Translations under genes and position numbers: made by a program
Source: a candidate division WWE3 bacterium
GTDB lineage: Bacteria > Patescibacteriota > WWE3 > UBA101185 > UBA10185
Assembly: GCA_003564915.1 (NCBI GenBank)
Contig: PXDX01000127.1
Span: 1-31,030, forward strand
Length of the DNA: 31,030 nucleotides
Direction: 5' to 3'
Notes under the pieces: model-generated
What the model was told of the DNA's origin: nothing
Databases searched by the model: none
What the model saw: only the letters and a program-made list of their open reading frames with translations
Shown here: in pieces, positions 1 to 9,432 of the stretch
Numbering within the stretch: position 1 is the stretch's first letter
Layout of the letters: every line of letters begins with the position of its first letter

Positions 1-1397
1 CGATCCACAATGATCTCCAAATGCAACTCTCCCATACCGTAAAGAATGGTTTGCGCGGTCTCAGGATCAGATTTTATCTTCAAAGTAGGGTCTTCATCCA
101 AAAACTTTTTAAGCGCTTGCCCCATTTTGTCGCGGTCGTCTTTGGTTTTAGGTTCCACAACCAACCCTATGACCGGTTCTGCGAAGGTTATTGATTCCAA
201 AATGATCGGATTTTCCTCATCACATATCGTATCTCCCGTACGAGCATTTAAACCGACCGCAGCTCCTATTTCACCGGCATGGATTTCCGAGATCTCCTCG
301 CGCTTATTGGCGTGCATAAGGATAATCCTTCCCAACCTTTCCTTGCTATCCTGGGTCGAATTCAAAATATAAGATCCCGCCTCCGCCATACCCGAATATA
401 CTCTAAAATATGTCAACCTTCCAACATAGGGATCGGTCTGAAGCTTAAAAACAAGCGCTACGAACGGCCCGTCCTCTTCAGGATGGAGCGTTACTTTGTC
501 CTCACGTTCTCTATTGTAAGCCAAGATCTCGCCCATATCTTTGGGAGAAGGTAAATATTCTACAACACCGTCCAGTAGTCTTTGAACACCTATGTTCGCG
601 AGAGAAGCTCCGGCAAATACGGGGTAGATTTCGGTTTTTATGGTCATGTCCCTAAGAGCGGTCTTAATTTCTTCGATTGTTAGCTCTTCACCGGACAAAA
701 ACTTCTCTATCAGCAAATCGTTAGATTCGGCCAATTTTTCAACCAGTTCTGCACGATATTTTTCCATATCCTCTTTGTATTCCTCTGGAATTTCTATCTC
801 CTTCACTTCGTGCCCAAGTTCTCCTTCAAAAGTAAAAGCCTTACGCTCTATCAGGTCTATCACGGCTCGAAATTTATCTTCCACTCCTATAGGAAGCTGA
901 ACCGGATATGCATCCTTGGAAAGACGCTCCCTAATGGAATCCAATGACATGGAAAAGTTCCCGCCCAATTTATCAAGTTTATTTACAAAACACAGCAAAG
1001 GGACATTATATTTTTCCGCCTGACGCCAAACTGTCTCACTCTGCGGCTCAACTCCTTGAGAGCCATCGAATAGAACAACGCCTCCATCCAAAACCCTTAA
1101 GGAACGTTCAACCTCAGCCGTAAAATCAACGTGACCCGGAGTATCAATAATATTTATTCTATGATCTTTCCAAAAACAGGTAGTAGCAGCTGATTGGATA
1201 GTTATTCCTCTTTCCCGTTCCTGCTCCATCCAATCCATTTGAGCTTCGCCCTCATGAACCTCTCCAATCTTGTGGGACCGCCCGGTATAGTAAAGAATGC
1301 GTTCCGACGTAGTAGTTTTACCGGCATCAATATGAGCAATAATTCCAATATTTCTTATTTTTTCCAAAGGGTACTTCTTATTTTCTGCTTTAGCCAT
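1..1397 (-). CDS. fusA: Elongation factor G, N-terminal ~465 residues (runs off left edge)
   Basis: This is the translocation GTPase EF-G. The reading frame is open from an ATG at 1397 to the window edge, so the C-terminal domains lie outside. The N-terminus carries a P-loop (AHIDAGKTT, about residues 21-29), switch I (RGITIQSAAT, about 63-72), the G3 motif DTPGH (85-89) and the G4 motif NKLD (139-142; most EF-Gs have NKMD). Domain II follows, with the typical PFVALVFK stretch. The gene is last in rpoB-rpoC-rpsL-rpsG-fusA, 15 nt after the rpsG stop. There is no good Shine-Dalgarno site at normal spacing. Instead a TAAAAT box ends 7 nt before the ATG, so fusA may also be made from its own leaderless transcript. 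Identity is certain; only the 3' end is missing. Confidence 0.97.
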   Translation of the reverse strand, partial: MAKAENKKYPLEKIRNIGIIAHIDAGKTTTSERILYYTGRSHKIGEVHEGEAQMDWMEQERERGITIQSAATTCFWKDHRINIIDTPGHVDFTAEVERSLRVLDGGVVLFDGSQGVEPQSETVWRQAEKYNVPLLCFVNKLDKLGGNFSMSLDSIRERLSKDAYPVQLPIGVEDKFRAVIDLIERKAFTFEGELGHEVKEIEIPEEYKEDMEKYRAELVEKLAESNDLLIEKFLSGEELTIEEIKTALRDMTIKTEIYPVFAGASLANIGVQRLLDGVVEYLPSPKDMGEILAYNREREDKVTLHPEEDGPFVALVFKLQTDPYVGRLTYFRVYSGMAEAGSYILNSTQDSKERLGRIILMHANKREEISEIHAGEIGAAVGLNARTGDTICDEENPIILESITFAEPVIGLVVEPKTKDDRDKMGQALKKFLDEDPTLKIKSDPETAQTILYGMGELHLEIIVD

Positions 1398-1404
1398 AGG
1401 GAGT

Positions 1405-1432
1405 ATTTTACCTTAATTTGCGAAGTGTGCAA
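1405..1432 (-). promoter_or_regulatory. Possible internal promoter for fusA (leaderless type)
   Basis: Reading the minus strand, TTGCAC (1432-1427), a 16-nt spacer, TAAAAT (1410-1405) and then 7 nt lead to the fusA ATG at 1397. The box straddles the end of rpsG. The -35 match is poor (3 of 6). The -10 position relative to the start codon matches the pattern seen at many other genes here. Confidence 0.4.
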
Positions 1433-1877
1433 ACGCTCTATTAGCCTCCGCCATCTTATGTACTTCTTCTTTTTTCTTAACTGCAGCTCCTGCACCCTCG
1501 CTTGCCGCTTTCAATTCTTCATAAAGAAAGTCCTCCATAGACTTCCCCGACTTTGATCTTGCGGAATCTACTATCCATCTTATTGCCAGCGCTTCCGATC
1601 TCCATTGCTTTACAGGTAAAGGAACCTGATATGTAGCCCCTCCGATCCTGCGAGAACGGATTTCTTTGACCGGTTGGACGTTATCCATTGCCTTATTGAA
1701 GATTTCCAAAGCTTTTTTGGGATCATCAGATAACTTTTCCATTGCTCCGTAAACTATATTACGAGCCTTGGTTTTATTACCTGAAAGCATAATTTTGCGA
1801 ATAAGTCTAGTAACGGTAGGGGATTTATAAACGGGATCAGGTTTTACTTCTCTTCTGGGTGCGCGCTTTCCTCTCAT
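1413..1877 (-). CDS. rpsG: 30S ribosomal protein S7
   Basis: S7 is the primary binding protein that nucleates assembly of the 16S rRNA 3' (head) domain. At 154 residues it is close to the usual 156. The start MRGKRAPRREVKPDPVY, the central block FNKAMDNVQPVKEIRSRRIGG and the C-terminal EANRAFAHFAN are family hallmarks. A strong Shine-Dalgarno site (AAGGAGG, 8 nt before the ATG) lies inside the end of rpsL. The gene starts 3 nt after the rpsL stop, as expected for translational coupling in the str operon. Confidence 0.98.
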   Translation of the reverse strand: MRGKRAPRREVKPDPVYKSPTVTRLIRKIMLSGNKTKARNIVYGAMEKLSDDPKKALEIFNKAMDNVQPVKEIRSRRIGGATYQVPLPVKQWRSEALAIRWIVDSARSKSGKSMEDFLYEELKAASEGAGAAVKKKEEVHKMAEANRAFAHFAN

Positions 1878-1880
1878 GTC

Positions 1881-2300
1881 TTATTCCTCCTTAGGTTTTT
1901 TAGCGCCATACAGTGATCTTGAGGATTTTCTATCCGATACACCGGCCAAATCATAAACTCCTCTGACTAATGTATATTTAATGCCCGGTAAGTCTTTAAC
2001 TCTACCTCCCTTGACCAAAACAACGGAGTGTTCTTGAAGATCGTGTCCCTCCCCAGGAACATAAGCGGTAACTTCATCTCCGTTTGAAAGACGTACACGT
2101 GCAACCTTTCTCAACGCTGAGTTGGGCTTTTTAGGAGTCATGGTCTTGACTTGAAGACACACCCCTTTCTTGAAAGGGGAGTCTACTTTCTTTGATTTCC
2201 TTTTCAAAGTATTGTATACACTCCCAAGAGCGGGTGTACTTGTCTTTTTCTTTTTTCTTTTTCTTTTTCCTTTTCTTATTAATTGATTTGTTGTAGGCAT
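1881..2300 (-). CDS. rpsL: 30S ribosomal protein S12
   Basis: S12 lines the decoding centre. The conserved loop TPKKPNSALRK (about residues 55-65) and GGRVKDLPG are intact, including the two lysines whose change gives streptomycin resistance elsewhere (K42/K87 in E. coli numbering). The protein is 139 residues, longer than the usual 123-ish. The N-terminus holds a lysine/arginine-rich run (about residues 9-20). About a dozen extra basic residues precede the KKGVC segment that replaces the usual QKRGVC. An AAAGG Shine-Dalgarno-like site lies about 10 nt before the ATG in the 14-nt gap after rpoC. Confidence 0.97.
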   Translation of the reverse strand: MPTTNQLIRKGKRKRKKKKTSTPALGSVYNTLKRKSKKVDSPFKKGVCLQVKTMTPKKPNSALRKVARVRLSNGDEVTAYVPGEGHDLQEHSVVLVKGGRVKDLPGIKYTLVRGVYDLAGVSDRKSSRSLYGAKKPKEE

Positions 2301-2314
2301 AATAATTTACCTTT

Positions 2315-5300
2315 CTATTCTCCTTCTAGGATAGCTCTCTCATTTGTAGGAATCAACCTTCCGATAATAACGTTCTCTTTCAGACCTAGAAGCTTATCGA
2401 CCTTACCAGAAGAGGCGGCGTCCGTCAATACTCGACTAGTATAGATAAAAGATGCGGCGGACAACCAGCTGTCCGTGTTAAGCGAAGCTTTAGTTATACC
2501 TAAAAGAACTTGGTTGCCTTCGGCGGGGTCGCCTCCCTGAGCCAAAACCTCTTCGTTATGCTCGTTAAAGGTATCGCGAGTGACTACCTGACCTTCCATA
2601 AGCTCAGTATCCCCGGAAGCGGATATCTCAATATTATTGAACATCTTACTCACAACCGTTTCAATATGCTTATCATTTAAGGCGACTCCTTGTGAGGAGT
2701 ATACTTTTTGAACCTGATCCACAATATATCTTTGAGTTTCTCTAACTCCTACAGTGTCCATCAACTTCTCCAAGTCCAGATGCCCTACAGTCAGTTTCTC
2801 CCCCTTGGAAATCAATTGTCCATCCTCAACTTCAATTTCCGAAACAGGATCTACAGTGTACTCAACGGCATCCTCTTTATCTCCTTCGGTAGGTGTAATA
2901 AAGATCTTTCTTTCGTCACCGGTTTCCATTATTTTGACTCTTCCGGTGACCTCACTCATTATAGAAAGAGCCTTGGGGCTTCGAACTTCCATTATTTCCT
3001 CAACTCTGGGTAATCCCTGGGTTATATCCTTTCCTGCTATTCCTCCGGTATGGAACGTTCTCATTGTAAGCTGTGTCCCGGGCTCACCTATGGATTGTGC
3101 GGCTTGAACACCGACAGTAGTTCCAATTTCAACATCCGTGCCGGTCATAAGATCAATTCCGTAACATTTAGAACAAACTCCTCGACGTGTTTTACAAGTC
3201 ATGGGAGATCTTATTGAAATTTCCTCTATTCCAGCGTCAGATATTTCCTTAAGGCTCTCTTCGGTCAATACCTCGCCGGTTTTACAAATGATCTTGTTTC
3301 CTTTTTTGATATCAACGGCGGGATAACGACCTTTATATCTTTCCTCAAAGCTTTGAAGAACAGTTCCTTTACCAACCTCAACCGGTCTTCCTGTATCAGT
3401 ATCACAATCCTTAGCTCTTACAATCACGTCTTGAGAAACATCTACTAGCCTTCGAGTTAAATACCCCGCATCAGCGGTTTTCAAACCTTTGTCGACCAAA
3501 CCTTTTCTGGCTCCGCGGGCACCCACAAAATATTCCAATCCCGAAAGACCAATTTTGTAGTTCCCCAAAATAGGCATGGGTACGATCCTACCTGTAGGAT
3601 CGGTCATTAAGCCTCTAATCCCGGCGATCTGTTTTACCTGATCGCGCGAGGCACGGGTAGAGCCGGACTTTACAAGAACCTTAACCGGGTTGGTATCACT
3701 CATATTCTTCCAAACAGCCTCGTCAATTCTAGTGGTTATGTCAACCCAAACATCCTCTGTCAGACGCTGAGCTTCTTTTCTTGTTATGAGTCCTCGCTTG
3801 TAGTTTTTATCGATTTTAGCTACGGCTTCCTTACCTTCCTTGATAATTTTTTCCCTCTCTTCAGGAATTTCAATATCGCTCAAAGAAACCGAGTGGCCGG
3901 ATATGGTTCCATACTTAAAACCCAGATCCTTAATATCGTCAATGAGATTTACCACAACTTCTATCGACTCACTTACAAAAGCCTCGGCCAATAAAGAATT
4001 GATTTCTTTCTTGGTCAAATCTTTATTAATAAAACCGAAACTGGGAGGCATAATTTGATTGAAGATCAATCTTCCCGGCGTGGTCTCAATGATCTTGCCT
4101 TCAATTCTTACTTTTATCGACTGTCTTAGTTTTAGGATCTTAAGAGTATTGAAAGCATACAAAGCTTCTTCCGGATTGGCAAACGTACTTTCATAAAGTT
4201 CCAGATCCGGATCGATAGAACTCATATAATAAGTCCCGAAAAGCATGATTTTATTAGGGACGGATATGGGAGAACCGTTTGAAGGGTTCAAAAGATTTTT
4301 TATTGAGAGCATGGTCTCTCGAGCCTCTTTTTTCGAAGCCTCCGACAGGGGAAGATGGACAGCCATCTGATCCCCATCAAAGTCCGCGTTGAATCCGGAG
4401 GTTACACAAAGATGTAGTCTAATGGCATCTCCCTCAACCAATTTTGGATAAAAAGCCTGAATACCTAATCTCCAAAGCGTAGGGGCTCGATTCAGAAGAA
4501 CGGGATGGCCTTCTACAACATTTTCCAGTATTTCCCATACCTCCGGTCCTTCATCAGCCAAGACCCGTCTAGCACTTTTTATGTTGGGCGCTAAACCTTC
4601 CTCCATCAAACCTCTCAAAACAAAAGGTTTGAAGAGCTCTAAAGCCATATGCTTAGGTATCCCGCATTCATCCAATTTTAGTTCGGGACCATTTACAATA
4701 ACACCTCTTCCCGAAAAATCCACCCGTTTTCCTAGCAAGTTCAATCTGAATGTTCCCTGCTTTCCCTTCACCATATCCGACAAAGACCGTAATTCCTTAC
4801 GTCCTCTGCGGGATCTTCTTCGATTCCGCTGCTTGGAATCGTCAATGAAAGCGTCGACAGCTTCCTGCAACATTCTTTTTTCATTGCGAAGAATAACCTC
4901 GGGAGCTCCGATGTCTAAAAGTTTTTGCAATCTGTTGTTGCGATTGATTATAGCCCTGTAAAGATCATTTAGATCTGAGGAAGCAAATCTTCCGCCTTCA
5001 AGCTGAACTAGAGGTCTAAGATCCGAGGGGATCACCGGAAGAACTTCCATGACCATATTGGCCGGATTGATTCCCGATCTTCTAAACTGCTCGATTACAT
5101 TTAAACGTCTCTTTAATTTTTTAGCTTTCTGTCCTTTTGATTTCTCCAACTCTTTAGTTAGGGATACTGACAAGGATTCCAAATCCAAACCTTCCAAAAT
5201 AGATTTAACGGCATCAGCACCAATTTCCATATTCGCAAAAACGTCCACGTAGCGCTTCATCTGCATGTATTCGGTATCGCTCATTACAGAGTAAACTTCC

Positions 5301-5998
5301 AAATCCTCAAGCTTTTTACGGACAAGCTTAAAGAATTGACCTTGCTCTTCCTGCTCCTGCAAAGCCTTGTTTTTCATGATCTGTATCCTCTGCTGAAGTT
5401 TTAATTCATGCTCTCTTTTTTTGATCTCATCGTCTTCAAAATCTTTGGCTCTTTCGGCAAACTCTTTTTCAAGATCTTGGATCTTCATCGTCAGATTTTC
5501 TTGACTTCGGTCTTCCGCATCTTCCAAGTCTTTTTCCACCATGGAAATGGCCTTGGCTCTCATATTTGAATCTATGGACAAACAGATGAAGGAGGAAAAG
5601 TAGATCACTGACGAAACCTTACGAGGAGAAACATCCAAAAGTATGGCCAATTTTGACGGTATCCCTCGGAAGAACCAAACATGGACAACGGGTGCGGCTA
5701 GATTTATGTGACCCATTCTTTCCCTTCGGACTCTGGAATGAGCAACTTCAACACCACATTTATCACACAGAACTCCTTTATATCTAATCCCTTTATACTT
5801 TCCGCAATAACATTCAAAATTCTTCGTTGGACCAAAGATCTTTTCATCAAATAAACCTCCTCTGACCGCCTTAAAGGTTCTGTAATTTATGGTTTCAGGT
5901 TTTGTAACTTCTCCATAAGACCAAGAGAGTATGTCCTCGCTGGAAGCAATATAGATTTTAAGAGCATCAAAGTCTCTTAGATGGTTTAAATGTTTCAT
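2315..5998 (-). CDS. rpoC: DNA-directed RNA polymerase subunit beta'
   Basis: This is the catalytic beta' subunit, 1227 residues. The N-terminal zinc ribbon has C63, C65, C78 and C81. The Mg-binding NADFDGDQM is at about 537-545. The bridge-helix/trigger-loop region (about 760-860) includes SGSTRASRDQVKQIAG. The second zinc site is C865, C935, C942 and C945, and QSIGEPGTQLTMRTFH is at about 968-983. About residues 145-235, after the N-terminal clamp, form a highly charged, Glu/Lys-rich predicted coiled coil where many bacterial beta' subunits are shorter. The ATG overlaps the rpoB stop by one base (TAATG), and a strong GAGGAGG site sits 7 nt upstream, so translation is coupled to rpoB. Identity is certain. 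Confidence 0.99.
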   Translation of the reverse strand: MKHLNHLRDFDALKIYIASSEDILSWSYGEVTKPETINYRTFKAVRGGLFDEKIFGPTKNFECYCGKYKGIRYKGVLCDKCGVEVAHSRVRRERMGHINLAAPVVHVWFFRGIPSKLAILLDVSPRKVSSVIYFSSFICLSIDSNMRAKAISMVEKDLEDAEDRSQENLTMKIQDLEKEFAERAKDFEDDEIKKREHELKLQQRIQIMKNKALQEQEEQGQFFKLVRKKLEDLEVYSVMSDTEYMQMKRYVDVFANMEIGADAVKSILEGLDLESLSVSLTKELEKSKGQKAKKLKRRLNVIEQFRRSGINPANMVMEVLPVIPSDLRPLVQLEGGRFASSDLNDLYRAIINRNNRLQKLLDIGAPEVILRNEKRMLQEAVDAFIDDSKQRNRRRSRRGRKELRSLSDMVKGKQGTFRLNLLGKRVDFSGRGVIVNGPELKLDECGIPKHMALELFKPFVLRGLMEEGLAPNIKSARRVLADEGPEVWEILENVVEGHPVLLNRAPTLWRLGIQAFYPKLVEGDAIRLHLCVTSGFNADFDGDQMAVHLPLSEASKKEARETMLSIKNLLNPSNGSPISVPNKIMLFGTYYMSSIDPDLELYESTFANPEEALYAFNTLKILKLRQSIKVRIEGKIIETTPGRLIFNQIMPPSFGFINKDLTKKEINSLLAEAFVSESIEVVVNLIDDIKDLGFKYGTISGHSVSLSDIEIPEEREKIIKEGKEAVAKIDKNYKRGLITRKEAQRLTEDVWVDITTRIDEAVWKNMSDTNPVKVLVKSGSTRASRDQVKQIAGIRGLMTDPTGRIVPMPILGNYKIGLSGLEYFVGARGARKGLVDKGLKTADAGYLTRRLVDVSQDVIVRAKDCDTDTGRPVEVGKGTVLQSFEERYKGRYPAVDIKKGNKIICKTGEVLTEESLKEISDAGIEEISIRSPMTCKTRRGVCSKCYGIDLMTGTDVEIGTTVGVQAAQSIGEPGTQLTMRTFHTGGIAGKDITQGLPRVEEIMEVRSPKALSIMSEVTGRVKIMETGDERKIFITPTEGDKEDAVEYTVDPVSEIEVEDGQLISKGEKLTVGHLDLEKLMDTVGVRETQRYIVDQVQKVYSSQGVALNDKHIETVVSKMFNNIEISASGDTELMEGQVVTRDTFNEHNEEVLAQGGDPAEGNQVLLGITKASLNTDSWLSAASFIYTSRVLTDAASSGKVDKLLGLKENVIIGRLIPTNERAILEGE

Positions 5999-8900
5999 TA
6001 TGATTCCTCCTCTTCACTTAATTCTTCTTTATCTTTTTCCTCAGATCCTTCCCCTTCAGCTTCAAAAAATTCCTCAGCTCTTGTAAGCTCCTCTTCCGCC
6101 TCCCCGCGAATACTTTCTTCATCAAAAATTTCCTCCTTTTCATACAGTATGGGATCGATACCCAAGCCCAACCCGTTCAACTGCCTTACCAAGAGCTTAA
6201 ATGTTTCAGGAACTGTGGATTCGGCTATAGGATTACCCTGGATAATAGAGCTGTATGCTTTGGTCCTACCAATCAAATCATCTGACTTTATTGTCAACAT
6301 CTCTTTTAGAGTATGGGCAGCCCCATACGCCTGTAAAGCCCAAACTTCCATCTCACCGAAGCGTTGTCCTCCAAATTGAGCTTTGCCTCCAAGTGGCTGT
6401 TGAGTCACCAATGAATATGGCCCGGTAGATCGTGCGTGCATTTTCTCCTCACTCATGTGCACCAGTTTCAAAATATAGTTTTCCCCAACAACTATTTCGT
6501 TTTCAAAATACTCTCCGGTCCTTCCGTCAATAAGTTTGAATTTCCCGGAAACAGGGAGTCCGGCCTCTTTCAATTGCTCTTCCAAAACCTCTTCCCCAAC
6601 CTTCTCCAAAGGAGGAACAATGTACCTCCTATCCAATCTGCGCCCAGCCAAGCCCAAAGGAGCTTCCAAAATCTGACCCATGTTCATTCTTTTAAGTACC
6701 GCCTCTGAAGAAAAGATTATATCCACGGGAGTACCGTCTTCCATATGAGGCATATCTATTTCCGGAACTATGGCCGAAATAACCCCTTTGTTACCGTGAC
6801 GACCGGCGAGTTTGTCACCAACGCTAATTTTACATCTCTCTGCAACATAAACCGTAATCTCTTCTAAAACTCCCACCGGAAGTTGATCGTTCTCCGCGCG
6901 AGTCACTCTCTTAACGCCTATAACTATTCCGTGGGTTCCGTGGGGCATTCTAAGAGAAGTATCTCTAACTTCCTTAGCCTTCTCCCCAAAAATCGCCCTC
7001 AACAAGCGCTCCTCGGAAGATAGATCAACCTCACCCTTGGGAGCAACTTTACCCACTAAAATATCACGGGATCGGACTTCCGCACCTACAACCACTATAC
7101 CGTCCTCATCCAAATTTCTTAGTGCATTTTCGGAAACGTTAGGAATGTCTGATGTGATCTCCTCAGGCCCAAGTTTGGTTTCCACAACCGAAATATCGTA
7201 ATCATTTATATGAATTGAAGTCAAAACATCCTCTTTTACCAAACGGTCGGATATGACGATTCCGTCTTCGTACTCATAACCCTCCCAGATCATATAGGCT
7301 ACTGTTAGATTTGTACCTAAAGATGTGTACCCATTTTGCGATGCAGGACCTTCAAATAAGATATCGCCTTTAGAAAATTTTTGTCCGGAATCCACCCTCA
7401 CTTTTTGGTTGTAATTTGTAGAAACATTGGATTTAACGAATTTACTGGGAACAAATTTCTCGTCTTCTTTTTCTCCCTTATACCGAACAACTAGTTCATC
7501 AGCATCCACTGAAACGACTTCACCGCTCTTTTTGGCTCTGATCACGGCTCCTGAATTTTCCGCAACCGCTTTTTCTATACCCGTACCCACTATAGGAGCT
7601 TCGGGTTTAATTAACGGAACGGCTTGCGATAGCTGTTGCGCTGCAACCAAGGCTCGAGTAATATCATCATTGGATAGGAACGGAATAAGTCCGGCTGAAA
7701 TTCCAACGATTTGTTGAGGTACAACTTCCATGTATTCCGCCTCATTAACACTTCCTAAGTAAAACTCTCCTCTTATTCTTATCGGTACTTGATCATCAGT
7801 AATGTACCCATCTTTGTCAATATGAATGGATGCATCCGTAACTCCTTTTTCTTCCTCATCATAAGCTGCTAGATACTCAATTTCATCTGTTACCCTCATA
7901 CCTTTTTTGTCTTTCTCGATTTTCACGTAAGGAGTCTCCAAAAATCCATATCCATTGACACGTGAATACATGGCCATATAATTAATCAGGCCAATATTCG
8001 GACCCTCCGGAGTTCTTACGGGACAAATCCTTCCAAAAGAAGAATAGTGAACATCCCGCACAGCCATACCTGCTCTTTCTTTACTTAGACCTCCCGCTGA
8101 CAAACGCCTAATATGCGCCAAAGAAGTCAGGGGATTCTGCTGATCCTGAAATTGAGATAGTCTTCCCGTGGCAAAGAAGCTCTGCACATTAGCAGTAACC
8201 GCTCTAGGAGATATTAATCTTGATGGATTGGGAAGTTCATCCCTTGGCTGAAGGACCATACGACTCCTGACATTCCTAGCCAATCTCAAAAAGCCCACCC
8301 GCACTCTGTCCTGTAAAAGCTCCCCGACCCTGCGTACTCGACGATTAGAGAGATTATCTACGTCACTGACTTCTCCTATACCGTTATTAAGCTGGATCAC
8401 CCTTGAAACAATTCTTGTAAGATCCTCGAGATGTAAAAGCCTACCCTCCCGAGTGTTGGCAATATCCAAATCTAAAACCTGATTCAACTTGAAACGCCCG
8501 ACTTCACCCAAACTATATCTGCTGGGACTAAAAAACATTTCCTCGACCAATTCCCTTGCATTCTCCAAAACCAAAGGTTCTCCTGGACGTACTTTTCGAT
8601 ATATCTCCATACAAGCCTCATCGTAAGAAGATGAGGGGTCCTTAGCTAACGTTTTCTCGGTATAATTTACTTCCGGATCGGTCTCAACTTCTGCAAATGC
8701 GTCCAAAATCTCTTCGTCGGTTTCCAAACCAAAAACCCTTAAGAGTGTCGTAACGGAGATCTTTCTTCTACGATCTATTCTCACGCTGATAACCCCGCGT
8801 CTAGAAGTAGTTATTTCCAGCCATACTCCATGTTTGGGAAGGACTTTGGCTCCGCCGAACAGTTCCCCGGTAGTAGGGGACGGCTCTCCGGTAAAAAGAA

Positions 8901-9300
8901 CACCTTCGGATCTTAGAAGCTGACTTACAATAACTCTTTCCACACCATTTATTATGAAAGTACCCCTATCCGTCATTAAAGGGACATCGCCCATATATAT
9001 TTCCTGCTTTTTTTCCTTTTCATTTGGGATATCTTTTAGGGTAGCCGTAAGATACCAAGGAGCGTCATATGATCTACCTAAATGGAGCGCCTCTTCTAAA
9101 CTATTATTAGGCTCCTCCAATCTGGAATCGGTCAATTGTAGTATCCAACCCCTACCCGAGGAGTCCTCCACAGTACCTAGCTCTTCAAGTACCTCTTCAA
9201 TTCCTTCACGAAGAAACCAGCTATAAGAGTCTAGTTGTACCGCGGAAAGGTTAGGCAGAGGTAAAACTTTTTCTCTTTTGGAGAAGTTATATTCTTTCAT
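5998..9300 (-). CDS. rpoB: DNA-directed RNA polymerase subunit beta
   Basis: This is the beta subunit, 1100 residues, short for the family. The rifampicin-pocket region is at about 380-405 and reads RLSQFQDQQNPL then LAHIRRLSAGGLSKERAG. Residues equivalent to E. coli S512, Q513, D516, H526, R529 and S531 are all present. The normally near-invariant LSALGPGGL is shortened to LSAGGL, a loss of three residues in fork loop 2. TPEGPNIGL is at about 430-438. The active-site blocks EDGIVIS and GDKLAGRHGNKG follow, and the C-terminal block GGKAQFGGQRFGEMEVWAL is complete before an acidic tail. The ATG has no Shine-Dalgarno site and lies about 77 nt downstream of the predicted transcription start. Confidence 0.99.
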   Translation of the reverse strand: MKEYNFSKREKVLPLPNLSAVQLDSYSWFLREGIEEVLEELGTVEDSSGRGWILQLTDSRLEEPNNSLEEALHLGRSYDAPWYLTATLKDIPNEKEKKQEIYMGDVPLMTDRGTFIINGVERVIVSQLLRSEGVLFTGEPSPTTGELFGGAKVLPKHGVWLEITTSRRGVISVRIDRRRKISVTTLLRVFGLETDEEILDAFAEVETDPEVNYTEKTLAKDPSSSYDEACMEIYRKVRPGEPLVLENARELVEEMFFSPSRYSLGEVGRFKLNQVLDLDIANTREGRLLHLEDLTRIVSRVIQLNNGIGEVSDVDNLSNRRVRRVGELLQDRVRVGFLRLARNVRSRMVLQPRDELPNPSRLISPRAVTANVQSFFATGRLSQFQDQQNPLTSLAHIRRLSAGGLSKERAGMAVRDVHYSSFGRICPVRTPEGPNIGLINYMAMYSRVNGYGFLETPYVKIEKDKKGMRVTDEIEYLAAYDEEEKGVTDASIHIDKDGYITDDQVPIRIRGEFYLGSVNEAEYMEVVPQQIVGISAGLIPFLSNDDITRALVAAQQLSQAVPLIKPEAPIVGTGIEKAVAENSGAVIRAKKSGEVVSVDADELVVRYKGEKEDEKFVPSKFVKSNVSTNYNQKVRVDSGQKFSKGDILFEGPASQNGYTSLGTNLTVAYMIWEGYEYEDGIVISDRLVKEDVLTSIHINDYDISVVETKLGPEEITSDIPNVSENALRNLDEDGIVVVGAEVRSRDILVGKVAPKGEVDLSSEERLLRAIFGEKAKEVRDTSLRMPHGTHGIVIGVKRVTRAENDQLPVGVLEEITVYVAERCKISVGDKLAGRHGNKGVISAIVPEIDMPHMEDGTPVDIIFSSEAVLKRMNMGQILEAPLGLAGRRLDRRYIVPPLEKVGEEVLEEQLKEAGLPVSGKFKLIDGRTGEYFENEIVVGENYILKLVHMSEEKMHARSTGPYSLVTQQPLGGKAQFGGQRFGEMEVWALQAYGAAHTLKEMLTIKSDDLIGRTKAYSSIIQGNPIAESTVPETFKLLVRQLNGLGLGIDPILYEKEEIFDEESIRGEAEEELTRAEEFFEAEGEGSEEKDKEELSEEEES

Positions 9301-9320
9301 TAATTGTTGTTGATAAATTT

Positions 9321-9343
9321 AAAAAAAGCAGCATTGACTGCCT
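9321..9343 (-). terminator. Hairpin plus T-run in the rpoB leader (possible attenuator)
   Basis: On the minus strand, AGGCAG (9343-9338), a 6-nt loop (TCAATG) and CTGCTT (9331-9326) form a 6-bp stem with one G-U pair. It runs straight into five further T residues (9325-9321). It lies between lepB and rpoB but downstream of the predicted rpoB promoter. It could therefore be either a weak lepB terminator or an attenuator of the rpoBC operon. The stem is short, so confidence is moderate. Confidence 0.45.
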
Positions 9344-9383
9344 GTTATAAACACCCATTGTACCCTGTTTTTGAACAAGGAGA

Positions 9384-9412
9384 AAATTAACACACGTATG
9401 ATATTCTGTCAA
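9384..9412 (-). promoter_or_regulatory. Predicted promoter of the rpoB-rpoC-rpsL-rpsG-fusA operon
   Basis: On the minus strand there is a perfect TTGACA (9412-9407), a 17-nt spacer and TAATTT (9389-9384), with TG one base before the -10. The predicted start is near 9377, giving a leader of about 77 nt. This is the best -35 box in the window, and the gene is one of the few here with a real 5' leader. Confidence 0.65.
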
Positions 9413-9432
9413 CAAGGATAGTACCATACAAA

